Shown: piece after piece, positions 34,751 to 43,672 of the stretch
How positions within the stretch are numbered: position 1 is the first letter of the stretch
How the letters are laid out: each line of letters begins with the position of its first letter
NCBI GenBank assembly: GCA_937995825.1
Contig: CALKJO010000003.1
Span: 62,001-126,000 of the forward strand
Source of the DNA: an uncultured Anaerolineae bacterium
GTDB lineage: Bacteria; Chloroflexota; Anaerolineae; Aggregatilineales; Phototrophicaceae
Reading direction: 5' to 3'
Length of the DNA: 64,000 nucleotides
The notes under the pieces: model-generated
What the model saw: the letters and a program-made list of their open reading frames with translations, nothing else
Database searches by the model: none
Told to the model about the DNA's origin: nothing
Position numbers and translations under genes: made by a program

Positions 34751-35511
34751 GACTTTGGCTGATTGCGGCGGGTTTATGGTTATTGAGCGGATGCGGCAAA
34801 GTCGAGCAGCGCTCATCGCTCATTCTGCTTGCGCCGTTTGAAGGGAGATACCGCGAAGTTGGTTATGAAGCGCTCTACGCGGCGCGGCTTGCGCTTGCTG
34901 AAACCCAGTCAGCATTTGATTTGCTCCCAGTTGATGATGGAGGAACGCCGGAGTTCGCCGTCCAGCGCGCGCGCGCCATCGATCGCATGGAAAACGCCGC
35001 TGCGGTCATCCTACTGGGTCAATACGCAGTTTCACCGGAAGTTCAAGAGGCGCTTTCGCCGCTGCCAGCATGGATTGTAGGCTGGTGGGGGCATCGGTCG
35101 CAGTTCTCGCATATCTCTGAACTTTTTCCGGAGCATATTCTAGGTCTAACTGATCAGCCTTATCCACAGCAACTGACAGAACTGGCGCAGATACCCGATT
35201 TAGAAGCGGTTGGTGATGTTGGTGGGCTGCTGAGCTTCGTCCGGCTGCGACTGACCCTAGGTCTGCCTATCGAGGATGTGACCGTTTTATCCGCTGGCAG
35301 ACTGCCAGATCACGATTTCAGTCAGCGTTATCTGAACAGCGCACCCTTCGCACTGCCGCCGCGCCTGCTTGCATCTCAAGTGTACGACGCGGTGATGCTG
35401 ATCGCGCGCGACTCACAGCGTCGCGCGGAAGATCACGAATCACCGCTCAGACTATACGCTTATCGCCTCGATGCGCAGGGCGAACTACGACTCGATCACA
35501 TCGTAGAATAG
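34747..35511 (+). CDS. Lipoprotein with periplasmic-binding-protein type 1-like fold
   Basis: 254 residues. The signal peptide ends in a lipobox LLSGC (Cys 17), so it should be lipid-anchored outside the membrane. The mature part resembles the branched-chain-amino-acid (type 1) binding proteins (LILLAPFEGRYREVGYEALYAARLALAE, AAAVILLGQYAVSPEVQEAL), but is about 100 residues short. No permease genes are adjacent. Its coupling to mltG suggests a cell-wall role, which is inference. The 3-prime end overlaps the convergent thymidine phosphorylase gene by 27 bases. Confidence 0.75.
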   Translation: MRLWLIAAGLWLLSGCGKVEQRSSLILLAPFEGRYREVGYEALYAARLALAETQSAFDLLPVDDGGTPEFAVQRARAIDRMENAAAVILLGQYAVSPEVQEALSPLPAWIVGWWGHRSQFSHISELFPEHILGLTDQPYPQQLTELAQIPDLEAVGDVGGLLSFVRLRLTLGLPIEDVTVLSAGRLPDHDFSQRYLNSAPFALPPRLLASQVYDAVMLIARDSQRRAEDHESPLRLYAYRLDAQGELRLDHIVE

Positions 35512-36804
35512 CGGCAGTCGTTCGACCGGCGTTTCACTGAATGCAAATGCGCGCTGGAGATGAGCCATACACGCATCGAGTTTGTTCGGATCGTTGGCAT
35601 GGATCGTGACGAGAAGCTGCCCCTTCTCAACATAATCCCCTACCTTAACATGCACCTCCAAACCGACTGCAAGGTCGATCTGATCGGCTTTCGTCGCTCG
35701 CCCTGCGCCCAGTTCAAAAGCTGCCTGCGCAATTAGCTCGGCAGCTGCCATCGAGATGTATCCTGATAAGGGCGCGTAATACGGCACAATCACGCGCGCT
35801 TGAGATAGTCGGGATGGTTCGTCAACTACGCTCACATCACCATCCTGCGCAATCACCATCTCGCGAAATTTCGCGAACGCGCTGCCATCTTTGAAGGCTT
35901 GCAGTAAAACAGATCGGGTTTCGGCGGCGTCAAGGTAACGTTCGCAACGTCCGGCAAGTTTGAGCATGTAACCAGCAATATTCAAGCAGTGTTCGAGAAA
36001 GTCTCCCGTAAATTCTCCTCGAAGCGTTTTGACTGCCTCCATCACCTCCAGCGCATTTCCAACCGCCGACCCGAGCGGCTGATTCATATCGGAGATGACC
36101 GCGATGACATCGCGCCCAGCATCTTTCCCAATGTTCACCATGATCTGAGCTAGGTCACGCGCCGCATCAAGGGTGGGCATGAACGCGCCTCGACCTACTT
36201 TGACATCCAGCACGACTCCCTGCGCGCCTGCGGCGATCTTCTTGCTCATGATGCTGCTTGCGATCAGAGGGAGACTCGGCACGGTTCCTGTGACATCGCG
36301 CAGACTGTACAGGATGCCATCCGCGGGCGCGAGCCGCGCCGATTGACCCGCCAGCACCAGCCCAATCGATCGCGCTTGAGCCTTGAATCGTTCACCAGCA
36401 ATCTGGACATTGAAGCCGGGGATCGCCTCCAGCTTATCCAGCGTCCCGCCGGAGAAACCAAGACCGCGCCCGCTCATCTTGGCAACTGGCACGCCACAAG
36501 CGGCAACCAGCGGAAGCACAACCAGCGTCGTTTTATCTCCCACACCGCCTGACGAGTGTTTATCGATGCTGTAAGCAAGCGTGTCGGACAGATCGAGGAT
36601 GTCGCCGCTGCGTGCCATCGCCAAAGTCAGATCGATGATCTCACGTCGTTCCATGCCGCGCAGATAGACCGCCATCAGCCAGGCGGCAATCTGATAATCC
36701 GGTATCGCGCCAAGCGTCACCTGTTCGATAAACCAGTTGATTTCTTCGGTTTCCAGGGGCAGTCCATCGCGTTTTTTAGTAATGATATCGACAGTGCGCA
36801 TCAA
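35485..36804 (-). CDS. deoA: Thymidine/pyrimidine-nucleoside phosphorylase
   Basis: 439 residues. It splits thymidine (and perhaps uridine) with phosphate to give the free base and deoxyribose-1-phosphate. The family signature SGRGLGFSGGTLDKLEAIPGF lies near residues 105-125; KHSSGGVGDKTTLVV binds phosphate. The C-terminal PYNP domain (about 340-439) is present. The length fits the Pdp/DeoA group, and which pyrimidine is preferred cannot be read. It is single, convergent with the lipoprotein gene. Confidence 0.93.
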   Translation of the reverse strand: MMRTVDIITKKRDGLPLETEEINWFIEQVTLGAIPDYQIAAWLMAVYLRGMERREIIDLTLAMARSGDILDLSDTLAYSIDKHSSGGVGDKTTLVVLPLVAACGVPVAKMSGRGLGFSGGTLDKLEAIPGFNVQIAGERFKAQARSIGLVLAGQSARLAPADGILYSLRDVTGTVPSLPLIASSIMSKKIAAGAQGVVLDVKVGRGAFMPTLDAARDLAQIMVNIGKDAGRDVIAVISDMNQPLGSAVGNALEVMEAVKTLRGEFTGDFLEHCLNIAGYMLKLAGRCERYLDAAETRSVLLQAFKDGSAFAKFREMVIAQDGDVSVVDEPSRLSQARVIVPYYAPLSGYISMAAAELIAQAAFELGAGRATKADQIDLAVGLEVHVKVGDYVEKGQLLVTIHANDPNKLDACMAHLQRAFAFSETPVERLPLFYDVIES

Positions 36805-36911
36805 CCTTCTCCTTTGATTGATCCATTATGATAATCTTGCGCCGAGTAAACCTGCAACGTATACTTGCCCTTTCTTACGATGGTCAATCAGGGCAAAGGA
36901 ATGGTGTGAGT

Positions 36912-37238
36912 ATGTCCAAGGAAGAAGTTGCCAAGATTTTCCCGCAGATGGCTGAACGTTTCGATCCAGCGAAAGCGGAAGGCATCAATGCGCTCATCCA
37001 GTTCGATCTCAGCGGCGATAACGGAGGTGTATACTGGCTTCACCTGAGTGATGGTCACGCTGAAGCGGGTGAGGGAAAAATTGACAACGCGCGTATGACT
37101 CTAGTGTCATCAGCGGATGATTTCGCCGCAATGATGACCGGCGACTTGAACCCGATGCAGGCATTCATAACTGGCAAAATTAAAATCAAGGGAGACACCG
37201 GTCTCGCGCTGAAGTTGATGCCGCTGATCAGCGAATAA
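36912..37238 (+). CDS. SCP2 sterol-carrier-domain protein
   Basis: 108 residues from the ATG preceded by AAAGGA. The SCP2 pattern is complete: GGVYWLHLSDGHAEAGEG, ADDFAAMMTGDLNPMQAFITGKIKIKGDTGLALKL occupies about residues 65-100 with the GK(I/L)KIxGD hallmark. These small proteins bind hydrophobic molecules such as fatty acyl chains or isoprenoids in the cytoplasm. An mRNA terminator hairpin follows before the P-type ATPase gene, so it is probably expressed alone. Confidence 0.92.
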   Translation: MSKEEVAKIFPQMAERFDPAKAEGINALIQFDLSGDNGGVYWLHLSDGHAEAGEGKIDNARMTLVSSADDFAAMMTGDLNPMQAFITGKIKIKGDTGLALKLMPLISE

Positions 37239-37288
37239 TCAGACACACCTACTGCATCGGAAGCTGCAATTCAGGGTTACAATCACAG

Positions 37289-37309
37289 AGGCGCAAACGC
37301 GCCTTTGTT
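37289..37309 (+). terminator. Intrinsic terminator between SCP2 gene and P-type ATPase gene
   Basis: AGGCGC / GCGCCT stem with an AAAC loop, followed by TTGTTC on the plus strand. It ends about 24 bases before the ATPase start, so it could also act as an attenuator of that gene. Confidence 0.55.
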
Positions 37310-37332
37310 CACATCAATCTTGAGGACAGCCC

Positions 37333-39840
37333 ATGGAAATGATGCGCGGACTCAGCGAGTCTGAAGTGATTGCACGCCGTGAACGAGGTCAGGGAAATAA
37401 CGTCAAGCTGCAAACAAGCCGCACTTATGCTGACATCCTGCGCCAGAATGTATTCACATTTATCAATATCATCCTGTTTACGATTGGCACACTGCTGGTC
37501 ATCATTGGTCGTGTTCAGGACGCAGTAACCAGCGTCGGATTGATCTTTTTGAATATTGTCATTGGGGTCTATCAAGAAGCGCGCGCAAAGCGCCAGCTCG
37601 ACCAGATCGCTCTTCTTACCCGCCCTAAAGCGACCGTGATCCGCGATGGCGTCGAAAGGCATGTCGATCCTAGCGAGCTGGTCATCGGGGACTATATCGT
37701 TGCGCGCCCAGGCGATCAGATCGTAGTCGATGGCACTGTCATCGATGGCAAAATGGATGTCGATGAGTCGCTGCTGACGGGCGAGTCTGATCTGATCCCG
37801 AAACAGGCAGGCGACCCTGTCATGTCTGGCAGTTTCTGTGTCAGCGGTTCTGCTACGTATGAAGCGACTCGCGTTGGCGCTGAGAGCTACGCCAACAAAC
37901 TGACCAGCAGCGCGCGCATGTTCAAAATTGAGAAAACGCCGCTTCAAAGGGACATCGACTTCACGCTGCGTCTGCTGATGTCGCTGGCAGTGTTCATCGG
38001 CTTCCTGCTCTTGTTCGCGGCGATTATTTCGCAGACGCCCGTCATCAGAGGCGTGCAGATGGCGGCAGTCGTCGCCGGACTTATCCCCAACGGGCTGTTT
38101 CTGATGGTGATTATCGCGTATGCGATGGGCGCGCTGCGCATTGCTGGTCGCGGCGCGTTGATTCAGCAGTCCAATTCAGTTGAGTCGCTCAGCAACGTCA
38201 CCGTGCTGTGCATGGACAAAACAGGGACACTGACCGCTAATCAGATCGACTTCTACGATGTCCATCCAATTGGCATCGACGCCGATCAGCTTAAACAACA
38301 GCTTGGCGATTTCGTCGCCACAGCGACCGTCGGCAATCGCACGAGCGATGCGCTTGCTACTGCTTTAGCTGGTTCAGCGCGCACTCTGGTTGACGAGGTC
38401 CCATTTTCGTCGGCGCGCAAGTGGAGCGCGCTCAGCTTGGATGATGACACTATGCGCGGCGTCTATGTACTTGGCGCGTTGGAGATGATTGCAGATCGCC
38501 TGGGCAGAGGGGCAGATGAGGTTCGTCCAGTTGTTCAGGCATGGTCAGATAACGGTCTGCGTGTATTAGTCTTTGCGCACAACGCTTCCGAGTCTAAACT
38601 TCACGACTCCCAGGGACAGCCCCGGCTGCCTGACACCCTAACGCCGCTGGGCGTCGTCGCTTTCACCGATCAGCTTCGCGAAAACGTCCAGCAAACCATC
38701 GCAGAGTTCGTCACGGCTGGCGTCACGTTGAAAATCATCTCTGGAGATAACCCGCAGACTGTTGCTGCGCTCGCTCGACAGGCAGGTTTTCAGGGTATGC
38801 TCAACGTCGTCTCTGGTACAGAGCTTGATGACATGACCGATGCCGAACTGGACAGCATCATTGAGGAAACCACTGTCTTCGGGCGCATCACGCCGCAGCA
38901 AAAGGAGCGTATTGTCGATGCGCTGCGGCGGCGCGGGCATTATGTTGCCATGATGGGCGACGGAGTCAACGATGTGCTGTCGCTCAAGAAAGCTAATCTC
39001 GGCATTGCGATGAATAGCGGCAGTGCCGCTGCGCGCGGTGTCGCTGACATCGTCCTGCTGAATGACTCATTTGCTGCCCTTCCGCCCGCTTTCCTGGAAG
39101 GACAGCGCATTGTGAACGGGATGCGCGATATCCTGCGTCTGTTCCTGACGCGTGCGCTGATTGTCGCGCTGCTCATCCTATCTCTGGCGGTTGTGGGTGT
39201 TGGCTTTCCATTCATCCCGACGCACGTCTCGCTGCTCACCCTGTTCACGGTCGGTCTGCCAACGCTGGCGCTGGCAACTTGGGCGCGCCCTGCGCAGTCA
39301 CGAGTCGGCTTGTTTCGCTCAGTGATCAACTTTGTGTTCCCTGCCGCTCTGTCTGTGTTCGTTTTCGGGATGGGACTGTACGTTTCCTATTACATTGTGG
39401 TCGCGCAGGGCGCGCTTGAAGTTGAAGTGACTCCAGAGGACATCGCTGAATTTCAAACGTATGCAAAGATCACCTACTCCATTGAAACACAGGAGCAGTA
39501 TGCCCTTGAGCTGGCAGGAGCCTATGCGCGCACTGTACTGACTACGTTCACGATCTTCACCGGATTGATTCTGGTGATTTTTGTCGAGCCGCCGATCCCA
39601 TTTTTCACCGGTGGTGACGATCTAAGTCCCGACAAACGCCCAACTTATCTTGCAGGTGGACTGCTGATCGCTTTTCTATGTGTGGTCTCGATCGCGCCGG
39701 TGCGTAATTTTTTCGAGCTTGTGCCGCTGCCACTGCAAGACTATGCAATCATCGCGCTGGCTACGCTGATCTGGATGCTGACCCTGCGCCAGGCTTTCAA
39801 AGGACGCTGGTTTCAGCGCTTTTTTCAGATTACGGATTAA
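37333..39840 (+). CDS. Cation-translocating P-type ATPase (CtpE-like)
   Basis: 835 residues. Motifs in order: actuator loop SLLTGESD (near 150), membrane helix M4 with AGLIPNGLFLM, phosphorylation site CMDKTGTLT (near 292-300), hinge GDGVNDVLSLKKANLGIAMNSG (near 550-570), and about 10 membrane segments. It resembles the CtpE-like group, in which calcium uptake is described for mycobacterial CtpE. In M4 the usual PEGL is PNGL here. The substrate is not fixed by sequence. TGAGGA lies 6 bases before the ATG. It stands between an SCP2 gene and a convergent HEAT protein gene. Confidence 0.88.
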   Translation: MEMMRGLSESEVIARRERGQGNNVKLQTSRTYADILRQNVFTFINIILFTIGTLLVIIGRVQDAVTSVGLIFLNIVIGVYQEARAKRQLDQIALLTRPKATVIRDGVERHVDPSELVIGDYIVARPGDQIVVDGTVIDGKMDVDESLLTGESDLIPKQAGDPVMSGSFCVSGSATYEATRVGAESYANKLTSSARMFKIEKTPLQRDIDFTLRLLMSLAVFIGFLLLFAAIISQTPVIRGVQMAAVVAGLIPNGLFLMVIIAYAMGALRIAGRGALIQQSNSVESLSNVTVLCMDKTGTLTANQIDFYDVHPIGIDADQLKQQLGDFVATATVGNRTSDALATALAGSARTLVDEVPFSSARKWSALSLDDDTMRGVYVLGALEMIADRLGRGADEVRPVVQAWSDNGLRVLVFAHNASESKLHDSQGQPRLPDTLTPLGVVAFTDQLRENVQQTIAEFVTAGVTLKIISGDNPQTVAALARQAGFQGMLNVVSGTELDDMTDAELDSIIEETTVFGRITPQQKERIVDALRRRGHYVAMMGDGVNDVLSLKKANLGIAMNSGSAAARGVADIVLLNDSFAALPPAFLEGQRIVNGMRDILRLFLTRALIVALLILSLAVVGVGFPFIPTHVSLLTLFTVGLPTLALATWARPAQSRVGLFRSVINFVFPAALSVFVFGMGLYVSYYIVVAQGALEVEVTPEDIAEFQTYAKITYSIETQEQYALELAGAYARTVLTTFTIFTGLILVIFVEPPIPFFTGGDDLSPDKRPTYLAGGLLIAFLCVVSIAPVRNFFELVPLPLQDYAIIALATLIWMLTLRQAFKGRWFQRFFQITD

Positions 39841-39860
39841 AAAAAGGAGCTTCCCGCTCC
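39839..39860 (-). terminator. Intrinsic terminator after HEAT-repeat gene
   Basis: On the minus strand GGAGC / GCTCC with a 5-base loop is followed by a run of at least six T. It lies just past the stop of the HEAT gene and abuts the P-type ATPase stop. Confidence 0.7.
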
Positions 39861-39868
39861 CTCTCAAC

Positions 39869-40855
39869 CTACAGCTCAATCAGACCGTCGCTCCCGATAC
39901 TCGCGCTGGCGATAGCGTCTTCGATCACCTCAATCAGATCGGCATCGCGAGCGCGTTCAGCATCGCGCAGGAGCTTGCGCAGCACCTTCATCGCATCCTC
40001 ACCGCCGATTTCCCCGAGCGACCAGATCGCGACCTCGCGCACTTCTCGATCAGCATCTCGCCCTAAGGTTGCGAGCACGGTCACAGCATCGCGCAGTTCA
40101 AGTTCTCCCGCTGCACGCGCCGCTTCAAAGCGCATCTCTGGGTCTTCGCTGCCCAGCTCATGCAGCACGATGTCGCGCCACATCGCATCACAGGTTCGTC
40201 CCATTGCGTAAAGCGCGCTCACGCGCATTCGCCGCTCACTATCGGCATAGGCACGACGGATTGCCTCCGGGACTGTGGGATGCCCGCAGTTTGAAATCGC
40301 CTCAAGCGCCCTACGGCGCACATCTACCGACTCCAATTGATTCTTAAGCACGTCCAGCATCGCGCGCTGCGCTTTTTCAGTCTCCGACTCTGGCAGCTCC
40401 CCCAATTCGCCAGCAAGGATAAATGCGCCTAAGGCGCTGGCGGACGCGGCGCGAACCGCGACACTCTCATCGTTGATCACTGCATCAATGTAGCGCGCCA
40501 TTAGCGCCAGATCGCGATCCTCCGCCAGCACCTCAATCGCAAACTGGCGCACTTCGGCATCTGGGTCATCAAGCGCAATTCGACCAACAGCAGCATAATC
40601 GAGATCGAAGTTGGTTTCACTGGCTTCCGCCATGCGCCGCACCAACTTGCGCCGATAGACAGGCGTCAGCGTCATCCACAACTCGCGCACAGCCTGAGCA
40701 TCACTGGTCGAAAGCTCGGACAACCCATAGAACACCGTCGAATTCAGTTTACCGTCTTCACCCGCCTTGATGGCTTCCAAAGTCACGCTAAGACTGGGTT
40801 TTTCCGGCAGTGTGCTTGCCTCGTCGTAGTAGTGATACTTGTTGTTGTAACCCAT
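39869..40855 (-). CDS. HEAT-repeat protein
   Basis: 328 residues. An N-terminal tyrosine-rich tail (MGYNNKYHYYDEAS) is followed by about eight HEAT repeats, e.g. DDPDAEVRQFAIEVLAED, DESVAVRAASASALGAF, DREVREVAIWSLGEIGG. It is acidic and probably a scaffold. It is encoded 22 bases downstream of the site-2 protease gene on the same strand, so an accessory role in that process is possible. Confidence 0.85.
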   Translation of the reverse strand: MGYNNKYHYYDEASTLPEKPSLSVTLEAIKAGEDGKLNSTVFYGLSELSTSDAQAVRELWMTLTPVYRRKLVRRMAEASETNFDLDYAAVGRIALDDPDAEVRQFAIEVLAEDRDLALMARYIDAVINDESVAVRAASASALGAFILAGELGELPESETEKAQRAMLDVLKNQLESVDVRRRALEAISNCGHPTVPEAIRRAYADSERRMRVSALYAMGRTCDAMWRDIVLHELGSEDPEMRFEAARAAGELELRDAVTVLATLGRDADREVREVAIWSLGEIGGEDAMKVLRKLLRDAERARDADLIEVIEDAIASASIGSDGLIEL

Positions 40856-40876
40856 TCTGCATCTCTCGCTGCTTCA

Positions 40877-42325
40877 TTAGCGGATAAGGTCAGTCAAGGG
40901 ATTGATAATGTCATTCAGCATGACAACTACCATCAATGACAGCAGCAGCGCTAATCCCACCAGATGCACCATCCCCTCGCGTTCAGGCGCAATCGGGCGT
41001 CCGCGCAGCACCTCAATCAGCACAAACAAGATGCGTCCGCCGTCCAGAGCAGGGATCGGGAGCAGGTTCGTCAGCCCTAGAACCAAGCTGATCAAGGCGA
41101 TATATTCAATGATGATTGTTGGCTGCGAGCGCTGAATGCTCTCCTGAAGAAACAAACCTCCTACTTGACTGATGCCGACAATGCTGGCAAAACGAAGGTC
41201 TTCACCATTCGCAGTGCCATTGATGATCTGAGCGGGAACGCTGGCAATAGTACTCAAAACGTCGATCATCCGCGCCCACGCATAGCGAACCGAGTCGACC
41301 ATTGACATTGAGACAACTGCCTGCTGCGGCGCACCGTCCTGATAGACCAATCCCAACTGCTCATCAATGCTCGTCAGCGCTCCGCTGAGCTGAATGCCCA
41401 TCGACCCCTGATCGGATGGATAAGTGACACGTGGAACAATCGGGACTTCGAGAGTTTCGCCGCCGCGCTGCACGGTCAGAATGACCTCTTCACCGCGCTT
41501 TTCGAGAGTCAGATCGCGCAGCGCCTCATTCGAATTGACCGGCACACCATTGAATGCCGTGATCACATCGAGTGGCATCAGACCGACCTGACCAGCCGGC
41601 GCGTCTTCAACGACACCGATGATCATCGGATACACAGCTTCGCTGGCGGAGCCTGAAAGCGAAGGAAGATTGACTGTGACCGTATGCGCTTCTGAGTCGC
41701 CAGCGCGGCGCACAGTTAGGGTGACGGGCTGACCGGACAGCGCATACAAACGGTCGATCAGCTCACTGCTGAAAAAGAATGTCTCGCCATTGATCGACTC
41801 GATCGCATCGAGGTCTTGCAAACCAGCTTGAGCCAGCGCGCTGTTTGGCTCAACATACAGCACATTCATGCGACCGCCGACAATCGTGGGCAGTCCGATC
41901 AGCGCGATCAGCACAAACAGGACAAATGCCATCAAGAAATTCGCAAGCGCTCCACCTGCCAGGAAGAAAATCCGCGAGCGCGCCGGCGCTTCGCTGACCG
42001 ACATGACTCGCTGGATTCCGCGCGCCTGCGCCTCCTTTCGATCCTGATCAACTGCCTCAGTCCCCATTTGACGCACGACATCTTCACCCAGCGGACGCAC
42101 GAAACCACCCAGCGGGATCCAGTTTAAGGTATAATCCGTGCCCTTGTAGGTGAACAGCTTGACCAGACGCGGCGGCAGCCCGACGCCAAATTCCAGAATC
42201 GTAATCCCCGCCATCTTTGCGGTTAAAAAATGTCCAATTTCATGAATGATGACAGCGGGGATCAAAACTAAAATGAACGCCACCACCGCCGAAAGGGCGT
42301 CACTTTGAAGCAGCAAGTCAAACAT
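40877..42325 (-). CDS. rseP: Site-2 (RseP-type) intramembrane metalloprotease with two PDZ domains
   Basis: 482 residues from the ATG preceded by AAGG. The zinc motif HEIGH is at residues 28-32 in the first membrane helix, and the third ligand in NLLPIPALDGGR near 435. Two PDZ-like domains are visible: VEPNSALAQAGLQDLD (near 170) and VVEDAPAGQVGLMPLD (near 245). It cuts anti-sigma factors or signal peptides inside the membrane. No sigma/anti-sigma pair is adjacent. The HEAT protein gene follows after 22 bases. Confidence 0.93.
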   Translation of the reverse strand: MFDLLLQSDALSAVVAFILVLIPAVIIHEIGHFLTAKMAGITILEFGVGLPPRLVKLFTYKGTDYTLNWIPLGGFVRPLGEDVVRQMGTEAVDQDRKEAQARGIQRVMSVSEAPARSRIFFLAGGALANFLMAFVLFVLIALIGLPTIVGGRMNVLYVEPNSALAQAGLQDLDAIESINGETFFFSSELIDRLYALSGQPVTLTVRRAGDSEAHTVTVNLPSLSGSASEAVYPMIIGVVEDAPAGQVGLMPLDVITAFNGVPVNSNEALRDLTLEKRGEEVILTVQRGGETLEVPIVPRVTYPSDQGSMGIQLSGALTSIDEQLGLVYQDGAPQQAVVSMSMVDSVRYAWARMIDVLSTIASVPAQIINGTANGEDLRFASIVGISQVGGLFLQESIQRSQPTIIIEYIALISLVLGLTNLLPIPALDGGRILFVLIEVLRGRPIAPEREGMVHLVGLALLLSLMVVVMLNDIINPLTDLIR

Positions 42326-42397
42326 CGACAAACCTTAAACAGGGACAAACTGATGGGAGAAACATGACTAAATTATATGCCTGAGTTTGAGTTGTAA

Positions 42398-43396
42398 TCA
42401 AGTCGGCAATGAGTGTTCGATGATAACCGCTCCCCCTCCAACTCCCGCCGTGCGCACTTCCTGCACCTCCGACAGACGACCAAGCGCCTGAGTTACAGCA
42501 TCAGCATCATCTTTAACACAAATACAATGGACGTTCGCGCCAGCGTCCAGTGTGTAGCAAACGCGCAGCCCCTCCGCGCGCCACTGCCGCACTTTCTCCA
42601 TGATCAGCAGACTGGCAGGCTGCCAATAAAATAAAGGCGGACGGCTGGTCATCATGACAGCGTGCATTAAATTGCTGTCATGCTCAACCACCTCCGCCAG
42701 CGATGTAAAATCTCGTTCAAGAATCGCTTGGCGGCATATTGCGAGCCGTTCCGCCGCGCCAGCAACGCGCGCCCCTTGAAGATCGCTGGTCTCTGCCGAA
42801 CGATGTCCTTCGGTTGAACCGACTGCTTTATGCGATTGACTGACCACCGCGATCACATCGACCAATGCCCAATGATCGGGCGGGGCGATGCTCTCCGCAT
42901 AAGACTGCTCATGCTGGTCGGCAGCGTGCCACTGCACAAATCCCGACGGGATCGACCGCGCTGCTGAACCAGAGCCAAGCCGCGCAATTGCCGACAGTTC
43001 GCGCTCGTCTAGAGATACGCCTGCCGCCGCTGTTCCAGCCAGGGTCAGCGCAGCGAAGGCTGCCGCCGATGACGCAATTCCTGCTCCGGTCGGGAAGTTA
43101 TTATGCGACTCAACTGCCGCAAATTTAGCGATCCCCAGGCGCGCTCGGAGAGCATCCAGATGCCTTGATACCCGTGATAGACTCTCTCCAGTCATGCGTT
43201 GGTCATTCAGTGTGAATATATCTTCATCGAGTTCATCAGCCCAGGTCACCGTCGTCTCCGCGTGCAGACCAGCAAGGTTCATGCTCAGACTAGGGCTGCT
43301 TGGCAGTCGCAGTGCATGATTCCGGTTTCCCCAATATTTAACGAAGGCAATGTTTGGGTGGGCGCGTGCGGTGGCGCGCTGTTGGGTCATTGGCAT
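42398..43396 (-). CDS. Mevalonate-phosphate decarboxylase (probable phosphomevalonate decarboxylase)
   Basis: 332 residues from MPMTQQRATARAHPN. GHMP-kinase fold of the diphosphomevalonate decarboxylase family: NIAFVKYWGNRNHALRLPSSPSLS, NNFPTGAGIASSAAAF, GSGSAARSIPSGFVQW and the catalytic aspartate in TLDAGANVH. In classical diphosphomevalonate enzymes the first motif reads KYWGK; the second lysine, a diphosphate contact, is Asn here. The Roseiflexus homologue is a phosphomevalonate decarboxylase, and the window also encodes isopentenyl phosphate kinase, so I expect mevalonate-5-phosphate to isopentenyl phosphate. It is a single gene, 5.5 kb from mvk and ipk. Confidence 0.85.
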   Translation of the reverse strand: MPMTQQRATARAHPNIAFVKYWGNRNHALRLPSSPSLSMNLAGLHAETTVTWADELDEDIFTLNDQRMTGESLSRVSRHLDALRARLGIAKFAAVESHNNFPTGAGIASSAAAFAALTLAGTAAAGVSLDERELSAIARLGSGSAARSIPSGFVQWHAADQHEQSYAESIAPPDHWALVDVIAVVSQSHKAVGSTEGHRSAETSDLQGARVAGAAERLAICRQAILERDFTSLAEVVEHDSNLMHAVMMTSRPPLFYWQPASLLIMEKVRQWRAEGLRVCYTLDAGANVHCICVKDDADAVTQALGRLSEVQEVRTAGVGGGAVIIEHSLPT

Positions 43397-43438
43397 TGTC
43401 ACTTTGCGATTGCGGACTATATTTTGCTCTTGCAACTT

Positions 43439-43454
43439 AAATAAAGCTTTATTT
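43439..43454. repeat. 16-bp perfect palindrome upstream of the decarboxylase gene
   Basis: AAATAAAGCTTTATTT is fully self-complementary and lies about 43-58 bases before the decarboxylase start, in a 276-base gap that otherwise shows only an AT-rich promoter-like stretch. It may be an operator; no -35/-10 pair is clear. Confidence 0.3.
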
Positions 43455-43672
43455 GGAGCGAAGATGGTAAGTGTCCACTTCAGATATTGTATCCGGTCTT
43501 TGCAACCTGAGCCGCTAGATATCATCATTGAAGCACAGCGGACAGCGCGGTGAGATGATAAATGAACGGCAGAAGGGGAAGGTTATCGGGCAGCTCGCAG
43601 AGGATGGCAGCGCAATCACGTTCGATGAGTCTGTATCGGATGGCTTCGGTTCGAATTGAGAGACCGCGTTTC

